This document shows, piece after piece, positions 1 through 5,795 of a stretch of 13,267 nucleotides of DNA (position 1 is its first letter; each line of letters opens with the position of its first letter). Source of the DNA: Pseudomonadota bacterium (GTDB taxonomy: Bacteria > Desulfobacterota > JADFVX01); the NCBI GenBank assembly GCA_015222555.1, contig JADFVM010000022.1:1-13267 (forward strand). Reading direction: 5' to 3'. The position numbers and the translations under genes are program-made. The notes beneath the pieces are model-generated. The model was given only the letters and a program-made list of their open reading frames with translations, was not told where the DNA came from and did not search any database.

Positions 1-86
1 ATGGGCAACACCACGCTTTCTTACACATTTCTATTATCTCAATATCACAAATATACTATGACGGCAAATAACGGTTGGTATCAATA

Positions 87-102
87 TTGCGAGCCCTCGC
101 AA
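87..102. terminator. Weak hairpin downstream of mrpD, possible operon end
   Basis: TTGCGA (87-92), loop GCCC, TCGCAA (97-102): a perfect 6-bp stem about 95 bases past the mrpD stop. It is not followed by a clear U-run on the minus strand (TATTGATA), so termination is only a possibility. No other structure or convincing gene was seen in 1-195; a 57-codon plus-strand frame (1-174) has no supporting features. Confidence 0.2.
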
Positions 103-195
103 AACAATAACAACTCGCTTCTTGGTAGGCCGAGTATGGGGAAAAATGGACTTCGAATAGTCAAGGAAAAGTGATTTCTTGCAATTCTGGCCAAT

Positions 196-1686
196 TCATA
201 ACTTTGGCACGGCAAATGCGATAATGTTGGACAAAATCGCCTGATTGTAAAGACCGATGAGGATCATCGCTATGGCTATGGCAATCGTCGGAATTAACAT
301 GCTCAGAGGGGCTTCGTCTATTATGGCAGCGTGCTCGGCACCATCTGCATGCGTTCCGTGAGAAGCCCGAAAGACATATCCGATTTCAAAAACGCGAAAG
401 AAAAGAATCACACTAATGAGACTGGATAAAACCAATGCCCCCAGAAATGCCCAATGCTTGGCGATCACGGCTCCCTGGATGAGGTACCACTTGCTGAAAA
501 AGCCGCAGGTAGGAGGAACCCCAATGATGGACAAGGCGCCAACAACAAAAGCAGTCATGGTGAAAGGCATCTTTTTAAAAAGGTCCTCAAAATCGGATAT
601 ATTGTGACTTTTCGTCTTATATGTGACAATACCGGCAACAGTGAAAAGCCCAACGGTCATGACCGCGTCATTAAGGATATGGAGAATCGCCCCCTTCATG
701 GCCACAGTGTTGGCCAATCCTACACCACCCACGATATAGCCCACCTCTGCCACGACAATATAACAGAGCATCCTTTTGAAATCTGTCTGGGCAAGGGCCA
801 TTACTGCGCCTCCTAATATGGCAATGACGCCTGCCCAGACCATTATGTCAGTAACCGGTAGCAGCTCTATGGACAAGCGAGGCTGAAACACGGTAAAAAG
901 GACCCTGATCATGACATAGAGCGATATTTTGGTCATCAGGGGGGCAATCAGGGCGCTGACAGCTGAAGGGGCCTTTGTATAGGCATCCGGCAGCCACACG
1001 TGGACTGGGAAAAGGGCCATCTTGATAGCCAGCCCTGCAAGGAGGAATGCAACGGCTGTGAGAATGACTTTTGAATGGTACAGTGGAGGCAGGATTTGCT
1101 GAAGATCGGCCATATTAAGAGAACCGGTCGATATATAGATATAGCCGACCCCTAATAGATAAAAACAGGCGCCTATCGTTCCCATAACGATGTATCTAAA
1201 GGTGGCCATGGGCGCCCCATCCTCGCCGATGGCGATAAGAGCATACCCTGCCAGAGCGCCGATCTCCAAGAATACAAAGAGATTAAATAGATCACCGGTT
1301 ATGACAATGCCTAAGAAACCCGTGACCTGGAGTAAGAACACGGTGTAAAAATAAACGGCTTTTTCGGGCAATTCCTGTTCAACACTTCGCTTCGAATAGA
1401 TAGCCACAATCAGGCTGATTACAGATATGATAACGAGCATCATAGCGTTCAGATGATCAACCACATACTCGATCCCAAATGGAGGGGCCCATCCTCCCAA
1501 ACGATAGTGGATGGTGCCGCCGCCCATAACTGCAAATAGGGTGTCTATGGATGCCACGGCACACAATGAAAGGGCAAGAATTGTCCAAAAATAGCATAGG
1601 CCTTTCTTCCACAGGCCTACAAGAGGGCAAATGACGGCAAATAACAATGGGATGATAACGATTAGGATCGGAATCTGTGCTATCAC
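196..1686 (-). CDS. mrpD: MrpD/NuoN-like antiporter subunit
   Basis: Large polytopic membrane protein of 496 aa in the proton-translocating antiporter family (MrpD, MbhH, NuoL/M/N). Family residues are visible: the TM5 glutamate E141 in FVFLEI, TM7 lysine K222, the HVWLPDA loop at 229-235, TM8 lysine K253, the FKRML turn near 303-307 and TM12 lysine K399 in GFFSKW. These make up a standard half-channel pair for proton or Na+ transfer. In the TM10 segment after H336, where paralogues in this window have lysine (K303, K345), this protein has D340. A loop at 441-455 is rich in His. The start is GTG at 1686, with AGAGG 8 bases upstream, 4 bases after the mrpC stop. It is the last gene of the operon and corresponds to the last gene of MBH/Mrp modules. 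Function is confident at family level; the transported ion cannot be read from the sequence. Confidence 0.93.
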   Translation of the reverse strand: MIAQIPILIVIIPLLFAVICPLVGLWKKGLCYFWTILALSLCAVASIDTLFAVMGGGTIHYRLGGWAPPFGIEYVVDHLNAMMLVIISVISLIVAIYSKRSVEQELPEKAVYFYTVFLLQVTGFLGIVITGDLFNLFVFLEIGALAGYALIAIGEDGAPMATFRYIVMGTIGACFYLLGVGYIYISTGSLNMADLQQILPPLYHSKVILTAVAFLLAGLAIKMALFPVHVWLPDAYTKAPSAVSALIAPLMTKISLYVMIRVLFTVFQPRLSIELLPVTDIMVWAGVIAILGGAVMALAQTDFKRMLCYIVVAEVGYIVGGVGLANTVAMKGAILHILNDAVMTVGLFTVAGIVTYKTKSHNISDFEDLFKKMPFTMTAFVVGALSIIGVPPTCGFFSKWYLIQGAVIAKHWAFLGALVLSSLISVILFFRVFEIGYVFRASHGTHADGAEHAAIIDEAPLSMLIPTIAIAIAMILIGLYNQAILSNIIAFAVPKL

Positions 1687-1690
1687 TTTC

Positions 1691-2086
1691 TCAACCTCTT
1701 TTCATGGCCATAATGATTTCATCTTCCTCTAATGTATGATATCTCTTGTATATCATGATGGCTACCGCCAGTGCCACACCCATGGTGGCTACCATCACCA
1801 CAATGGCTGTCAGCATGAGTACGTGGGGCAACGGGTTGGCATATTGCATGACGTCAACGGCATGGGCCACGGCCCCGTGGCCTTCGTGGGCATGCTCCAA
1901 AATGGGGACGCTCGCGCCCTTCTTCACGGATGTGGAGATGTAAAAAAGTATGATGGCAGACTGAAATATGTTCATTCCAATGATCTTTTTCACCAAGTTT
2001 CTCTTAACCATCATTGCATAGAAGCCTACCATCATCAGACCTATGTACATCCAATAGTTGTAATGGCTAATGATGAATTCAAACAT
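1691..2086 (-). CDS. mrpC: MrpC/NuoK-like antiporter subunit
   Basis: Small three-helix membrane protein homologous to MrpC/MbhG and to NuoK of complex I. Predicted helices lie at about 8-27, 36-54 and 88-115. The third carries the family signature NPLPHVLMLTAIVV at about 84-97. An earlier in-frame ATG exists at 2092, but the sequence GGGGGA abuts it, whereas it sits 6 bases before the ATG at 2086. The 131-aa form is therefore preferred. The start lies inside the 3' end of mbhE (8-base overlap), which suggests translational coupling. The loop between helices 2 and 3 has four histidines at about 65-75 (HAHEGHGAVAH), which makes this loop longer than I would expect for the family. MrpC typically pairs with MrpD in the membrane, and mrpD follows directly. 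Confidence 0.92.
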   Translation of the reverse strand: MFEFIISHYNYWMYIGLMMVGFYAMMVKRNLVKKIIGMNIFQSAIILFYISTSVKKGASVPILEHAHEGHGAVAHAVDVMQYANPLPHVLMLTAIVVMVATMGVALAVAIMIYKRYHTLEEDEIIMAMKRG

Positions 2087-2372
2087 GGCCATTCCCCCGT
2101 CTTTTCCGTCCTGCCTTCAATAATAGTATGCATGCCATGCCGGCCGTAAAGATAACCACCGTCTCCCCGAAAGTGTCATAACCCCTGTAGTCGGCCAGGA
2201 CCGAGGTCACCACATTGGGAGTTGCCGTATCCTCCAGACTATGGTTAAGGTAATAGGGAGATACATGGGTGCTCGCCGGGGATTGAGGATCACCCCACTT
2301 GGGCATATCGAGAGTCCCATAGATTAGTGCGGCTCCTACAAGAAATACGGTCATAAGGCTTAAGATTTTCAA
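2079..2372 (-). CDS. mbhE: MbhE-like subunit (MrpA C-terminal part)
   Basis: Protein of 97 aa equivalent to MbhE, the extreme C-terminal segment of large MrpA proteins that occurs as a separate gene in MBH-type modules. It has an N-terminal helix (about 4-20), an external segment with the characteristic DMPKWGDP (22-29) and HVSPYY (36-41) motifs, then VLADYRGYDTFGE (58-70) and a second helix (71-86). The open frame extends upstream to 2495, but no ATG has a ribosome site. The best start is TTG at 2372, preceded by AAGGAGGT with a 7-base spacer. This TTG overlaps the mbhD stop as TTGA, mirroring the ATGA overlaps elsewhere in the operon. The protein is thought to line the membrane interface next to MbhD and the antiporter subunits. 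Family assignment is confident; the TTG start is inferred from the ribosome site. Confidence 0.88.
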   Translation of the reverse strand: MKILSLMTVFLVGAALIYGTLDMPKWGDPQSPASTHVSPYYLNHSLEDTATPNVVTSVLADYRGYDTFGETVVIFTAGMACILLLKAGRKRRGNGHV

Positions 2373-2614
2373 TCGTTTGACCTCCTTTTCGTTTTGCTTA
2401 CCGCTCCAATCATGAGCACCGTCCCGATACCTGCACTCACAGATGCCTCCGTAAAGGCCACATCTACTGCGGCCATCTCTGTCCAGAGCAGGCACATAAA
2501 GAAGCTATACGCCCCTAGAACGACGACCGCGCTCAAAAGATCTCTTATGGTAATCGCTGCTATGGCACATATAAATACGAAGAGAAGTAAGATCAAATCG
2601 AACGATAGGATCAT
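2369..2614 (-). CDS. mbhD: MbhD-like subunit (DUF4040, MrpA C-terminal part)
   Basis: Protein of 81 aa with about three hydrophobic helices, matching the DUF4040/MbhD segment of MrpA. The signature AAVDVAFTEA around residues 48-57 contains the family acidic residues D51 and E56 in the membrane, followed by AGIGTVL (61-67). This unit resembles part of NuoJ in complex I and supplies polar residues to the central ion path. Here it is a separate gene rather than the C-terminus of an MrpA of about 800 aa, the MBH-style arrangement. The ATG overlaps the mrpG stop as ATGA and is preceded by AAGGAGG. The short basic tail (KTKRR) is consistent with a cytoplasmic C-terminus. Confidence 0.92.
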   Translation of the reverse strand: MILSFDLILLLFVFICAIAAITIRDLLSAVVVLGAYSFFMCLLWTEMAAVDVAFTEASVSAGIGTVLMIGAVSKTKRRSND

Positions 2615-2961
2615 TTTTCGCCTCCTTGTTTCGCTATGTCATCCTCAAGCAGAACTCCACGCTCACACGTCCAGGGCTGGACGCCACACCTGAAGGCCGC
2701 CCTTGAAATAGCGTGTGTGGCCGTGGGTTGTGCCAGAAACATAAACACTGCGATAAAGACGATCTTTGCGCTCGTCAGTGAAAATCCGTGGTATACGGCA
2801 AGCCCTATGAGCGATAAAACGACCGCCAGGGTATCTCCTTTGCCGGTAGCGTGGAGCCTCGCATAGAAATCAGGCAAGCGGAGCAGGCCTAGGGTAGCCG
2901 TGGTAAAGAAGAAGAAACCGGCCAACATAAAGAATATGCATATAACGTCTTTGACTAGCAT
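2611..2961 (-). CDS. mrpG: MrpG-like antiporter subunit
   Basis: Three-helix membrane protein of 116 aa of the MrpG/MnhG/MbhC family. Hallmarks are LGLLRLPDFYARLHATGKGDT (beginning near residue 25) and QPTATHAISRAA toward the C-terminus. Two starts are possible: GTG at 2964 and ATG at 2961. AGGAG lies 7 bases from the ATG and only 4 from the GTG, so the ATG is chosen. It overlaps the mrpF stop as TGATG. After the third helix there is a polar tail of about 30 residues (from roughly 87) with two cysteines, extending beyond the conserved core. MrpG is a structural subunit of the antiporter; it has no catalytic residues of its own that I can point to. Confidence 0.93.
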   Translation of the reverse strand: MLVKDVICIFFMLAGFFFFTTATLGLLRLPDFYARLHATGKGDTLAVVLSLIGLAVYHGFSLTSAKIVFIAVFMFLAQPTATHAISRAAFRCGVQPWTCERGVLLEDDIAKQGGEK

Positions 2962-3227
2962 CACGCCTCTCCTGTCCTCTCAAGATATTTTGCCAAAACT
3001 ACGGTTCCTATGAAATTTAACAGGGCATACACCATACTGATGTCGATAAACATGTCTACCCTGTCATAGATGACCCCCATGAGGAGTAAGATAATCAACG
3101 TCTTGGTGCCGATGGCAGAGAGGCCTGCCGCCCTGTTCAAAACATTGGGCCCGTAGGTGGCCCTATACAGACAAAGTAAAACCAGGACGCACATTCCTAC
3201 ACCTAGAACCACAAAAAACTGGGTCAT
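2961..3227 (-). CDS. mrpF: MrpF-like antiporter subunit
   Basis: Protein of 88 aa with three hydrophobic helices, matching MrpF/MnhF/MbhB. Typical features are YRATYGPNVLNRAAGLSAIGTK around residues 21-42 and a membrane aspartate-containing segment (DRVDMFIDISMVYALLNFIG). The ATG overlaps the mrpB stop as ATGA, with AGGAG 7 bases upstream. In Mrp systems MrpF is a small subunit required for assembly and activity of the complex. The order mrpF-mrpG-mbhD-mbhE matches MBH-type clusters. Confidence 0.93.
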   Translation of the reverse strand: MTQFFVVLGVGMCVLVLLCLYRATYGPNVLNRAAGLSAIGTKTLIILLLMGVIYDRVDMFIDISMVYALLNFIGTVVLAKYLERTGEA

Positions 3228-3688
3228 TTCACACTCCTGTCATCTTGCGAGGACTCCCCCGCTGTGAATATAGCAAAAAAGACAGTGCACATGACCGCCA
3301 TGACTGCCAGGGCAACCCCAATCTCAACGCCCAAAATTCCAAGCGACCTAGCCTCGGCCGGTGTAACCCGAAGAAGCTTGCTGAGTGTGCCATAATCGAG
3401 ATAATTCCCTCCAAGGATAAGGCAAAGGACGCCTATACCCCCATAAATCAAGACCCCGATGCTACTGATAATCTCTGCCACCTTTTCGGACATCCGCTTT
3501 CTTGTTTGTTCCAGTCCGTGGCTGATAACTAATAAGACAAAACCCGCCGCCAAAATCACACCCCCCTGAAAGCCTCCCCCCGGGCTGTGATGGCCGTGCA
3601 TGACCACATAGAGGGCAAAAACCACCATAAATGGCATAAGCAATCTGGCGAGTGTCTTCACAATCACGTCATGGCTGTCTCGTGTCAT
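3224..3688 (-). CDS. mrpB: MrpB-like antiporter subunit
   Basis: Four-helix membrane protein of 154 aa of the MnhB/MrpB domain family (MbhF in MBH). The defining motif HGHHSPGGGFQGG is at 31-43, directly after helix 1. A conserved glutamate, E122, lies in the last helix (LGVEIGVALAV). The start is ATG at 3688, preceded by AAAGGGGA. The gene lies between mrpE and mrpF, whereas MBH- and Mrp-type clusters normally place the B subunit after MbhE or MrpA and before C. It is separated from mrpE by a 63-base spacer with a strong hairpin, and its stop is fused to the mrpF start by a 4-base overlap. Confidence 0.93.
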   Translation of the reverse strand: MTRDSHDVIVKTLARLLMPFMVVFALYVVMHGHHSPGGGFQGGVILAAGFVLLVISHGLEQTRKRMSEKVAEIISSIGVLIYGGIGVLCLILGGNYLDYGTLSKLLRVTPAEARSLGILGVEIGVALAVMAVMCTVFFAIFTAGESSQDDRSVK

Positions 3689-3731
3689 TCCATCCCCTTT
3701 CTGTTAATGAGTTAACATCTCGGAATTTCTA

Positions 3732-3756
3732 TATGAAATCGCTGCGCGATTTCATA
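3732..3756 (-). repeat. Perfect intercistronic hairpin between mrpE and mrpB
   Basis: Two perfect 11-base arms (3732-3742 and 3746-3756) separated by 3 bases. In the transcript the stem begins inside the mrpE stop codon and closes with a GCA loop. No run of U follows (next bases ATAGAAATT), so it does not look like an intrinsic terminator. A role in mRNA processing, stability or partial attenuation between mrpE and mrpB is inferred. Confidence 0.75.
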
Positions 3757-4471
3757 CGCGTAGTGACCCATATATACGAGCGGCATCCAGGACGTCCTGT
3801 ACATACAAATGATCCGCCTCCATAAATATGTGAGCCACCCTGTCTTCCATTTCACCGGCGTTCAGGTCCTCGGCAACCTTTTGGTCCAAGGCATGCACAT
3901 AAAACACCCCGTCCTTAATATCCATTGTGATCGTCCCTGGCGTAAGGGTAATGGAGTTTGCCAAGGCCACGGTGGAGATATCAGTCTCCAATTTTGTCTT
4001 ATACTCTATTATCTGAGGATCTATTGGCATTTTGCGGCGCAGCACCAGAAAAGCGACGTGGAAATTGGACAACACAATCTGTTGAATGAGCCACGGAATG
4101 TAGGCAATAAACCTGGCAACCACTATGCGCATGTCTCCGACTCTCACGTTGGCAAATAATAAGTCATGGAACAGGTACGCCACTAAAACACAACACATGG
4201 CCCCAAGGGTGAGATGAAATGCGTCAAACTTCCCCGAGAGCAATATCCAAAACGCAAAGAGGATAAAGGTTGTTCCAACAAAATTTTGAAATCGCGTTTT
4301 TCTTCTTTGGGCACCTGTGAATAGGAGCTGCCCCCTTTTTTCTTCAAAAAATCGGGTTTCCTCAGCCGTAAGCTGAACAGCCGTATCCAATACACCTATT
4401 GCATGCTCCCTGGCCTTCCCTAAGATCCTGAAAGCGTTTTCTGTAGCTTCAACCAACAACGTGACTTCCAT
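3752..4471 (-). CDS. mrpE: MrpE-like antiporter subunit with N-terminal extension
   Basis: Protein of 239 aa. Residues about 66-239 match the MrpE/MnhE/MbhA family: two close hydrophobic helices (66-80 and 85-108), a third segment near 114-145, then a soluble C-terminal domain with the signature NSITLTPGTITMDI (172-185). MrpE proteins are usually about 160 aa. The extra 60-65 N-terminal residues are strongly charged and helical-looking (for example REHAIGVLDTAVQLTAEETR), with no signal peptide, and end in a basic patch before the first helix. The start is ATG at 4471 with AAGGAG 7 bases upstream. No ATG with a comparable ribosome site is obvious near the start of the conserved core, so the extension appears genuine. 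The gene follows the usp gene by 35 bases and opens the block of small Mrp subunits. Confidence 0.92.
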   Translation of the reverse strand: MEVTLLVEATENAFRILGKAREHAIGVLDTAVQLTAEETRFFEEKRGQLLFTGAQRRKTRFQNFVGTTFILFAFWILLSGKFDAFHLTLGAMCCVLVAYLFHDLLFANVRVGDMRIVVARFIAYIPWLIQQIVLSNFHVAFLVLRRKMPIDPQIIEYKTKLETDISTVALANSITLTPGTITMDIKDGVFYVHALDQKVAEDLNAGEMEDRVAHIFMEADHLYVQDVLDAARIYGSLRV

Positions 4472-4506
4472 CTACATGCTCCTTTTTCACCATTGCGTCT
4501 CTTATA

Positions 4507-5268
4507 TCAAGGGACAACCAATGTGGGCACCTTCGACGCTTCTGCCACCCGATAGGAGTGACTCGGGGATAAAAGGTCTTTCAGGTGCGACTTGCCGGCG
4601 GTCCCCATGACAATACAGGTGGCATCATAATCCCTGGCCGCCAGCATGATTTCTTCGGACGGCTTCCCCGCATAAACATGGCCTTCAGCGTCTATCCCAT
4701 GATCCAAAAATATCTTTCGTACTTGTGAAAGCTTTTCCTTGAGGTTTAGTATGTCTCTTACGGTCGGCTTTTTGTGTATGACATGGACGATCTCCAGTTC
4801 CTTGATGATTTCCTTGTGCTTTAGGAGATAACCCAAGGCCTTTTCTGACGCGGCTAACCAGTCAGTAGGAAATATGACATGGGCAAACATATCCTTTTGC
4901 ATGGATCCGGACGCTTTAACTTCTTTGGGAATGATAAGCACCGGCAAAGCAGATGCTCTCAGCAACTCCTTAGTCAGGGAGCCACGCAGTAGCCGCCTTC
5001 TATTTCTGTCCAGGTTGACTGCGATCAGTGAAACTGCCTCCCGATGGGCAGTATCCAAGATGCTGGCCACCATGGGCCCTTCCACCATGCAGGTTTTCGA
5101 ATCTATCCCGTAATCACCAAGCCTCCTGTCCCAGTCTTCCACCTTGGTTGTATGCAAGAAGATGATTTCCTTAAGCCCCAGCATACGAAGGGCCAGCAGG
5201 GGCTCAACTTCCGAAAAGCTTGGTTGCCTGATGTTCGTGACATAGAGTAATTTTCCTACTTCCTTCAC
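4507..5268 (-). CDS. Tandem universal stress protein (UspA-like)
   Basis: Soluble protein of 253 aa with two Usp domains (about 5-115 and 128-253), each ending in the usual hydrophobic strand plus proline (LPVLIIP, VPTLVVP). The nucleotide-binding motif of the family is G-x2-G-x9-G-S/T. Domain 2 has G222-x2-G225 but PS at 235-236 instead of GS. Domain 1 lacks the G-x2-G pair (NLDR at 85-88) but keeps G96-S97. Both sites are therefore partly degenerate, and ATP binding is uncertain. The start is GTG at 5268, with GGAG 7 bases upstream. Usp domains are known as regulatory partners or fusions of cation/proton antiporters and other transporters, so a cytoplasmic regulatory role on this antiporter is a reasonable inference from its place between the antiporter genes. 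Confidence 0.9.
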   Translation of the reverse strand: MKEVGKLLYVTNIRQPSFSEVEPLLALRMLGLKEIIFLHTTKVEDWDRRLGDYGIDSKTCMVEGPMVASILDTAHREAVSLIAVNLDRNRRRLLRGSLTKELLRASALPVLIIPKEVKASGSMQKDMFAHVIFPTDWLAASEKALGYLLKHKEIIKELEIVHVIHKKPTVRDILNLKEKLSQVRKIFLDHGIDAEGHVYAGKPSEEIMLAARDYDATCIVMGTAGKSHLKDLLSPSHSYRVAEASKVPTLVVP

Positions 5269-5314
5269 TGACCTACTCCGTGGCTGTTGCCGAATTTATC
5301 AAATCAAATGAACC

Positions 5315-5710
5315 CTAACCCAGAATCTTTTCTATAGTGGCCACCAGGCGCTCCGGTGTCACTGGTTTTTCCAGATAGGCTTCCGGATCGGGGACACCTT
5401 CACCACCACTAGATTGCGTCAGGGCCGCTTGTGCCCGGAGCAATGTTCTCCTGGGTAAGCCGGAATATATAATGACAGGTATATTCTTTAATGACTTGGC
5501 AGTCTTCAGTTCACGATACATCTTAATGCCACTTTGCTTTGGCATCATCATATCAAGGATAATTAAATCCGGTTTATTTTGTCTAATGATCTCCATGGCT
5601 TCTTCGCCATCTTCGGCTAATATGGGCGTATAGCCGTTCTCTTCCAACACGATAGAAACAAAATCTCTCGTCTCAGCTTCGTCATCCACAGCAAGTACGG
5701 TCTTTCCCAT
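5315..5710 (-). CDS. Single-domain response regulator (CheY-like)
   Basis: Protein of 131 aa consisting only of a receiver domain. All canonical residues are present: the acidic cluster VDDE (D9, D10, E11), phosphoacceptor aspartate D53 in LIILDMMMP, serine S83 in the Thr/Ser position (IIYSG), and K115-P116 in the KP motif. A short insertion with SSGGEG (100-105) lies in the loop before the KP motif. There is no output domain, so it probably acts by protein contact. A TTG at 5713 could also start the frame, but the ATG at 5710 has GGAGG 8 bases upstream and is preferred. It lies in the spacer between the 588-aa antiporter subunit and the Usp gene. No histidine kinase is encoded in this window; the cognate kinase is unknown. 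Confidence 0.93.
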   Translation of the reverse strand: MGKTVLAVDDEAETRDFVSIVLEENGYTPILAEDGEEAMEIIRQNKPDLIILDMMMPKQSGIKMYRELKTAKSLKNIPVIIYSGLPRRTLLRAQAALTQSSGGEGVPDPEAYLEKPVTPERLVATIEKILG

Positions 5711-5795
5711 CAAGATATCCTCCGAGTATGTCTTTGCACTGATACGGTTTGTGGGTCCGCTTCAAGATGCAAGCGAAGGCACAAATTACCCCTCC

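Noticed and set aside
1..28. Short minus-strand frame starting at 28 and leaving the window (MCKKAWCCP)
   Set aside because: Only nine codons are visible and the ribosome site is poor; it could be a next gene but cannot be supported.
1..174. 57-codon plus-strand frame starting at the first base
   Set aside because: Its start coincides with the window edge, the product is low in recognisable features (Asn-run), and there is no ribosome site visible.
58..1645. 15-bp direct repeat ATGACGGCAAATAAC at 58-72 and 1631-1645
   Set aside because: One copy is coding sequence in mrpD, there are no flanking target duplications, and a single 15-mer match in 13 kb is compatible with chance.
1736..2149. 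Long plus-strand open frame (137 codons) opposite mrpC
   Set aside because: It is the antisense shadow of mrpC/mbhE; the His/Tyr-rich product has no domain character and the minus-strand genes explain the region fully. The other plus-strand frames over the operon fail for the same reason.
5714..5795. Spacer between the 588-aa gene and the response regulator as a terminator/promoter
   Set aside because: Only a 5-bp stem without U-run and no convincing -35/-10 pair were found.
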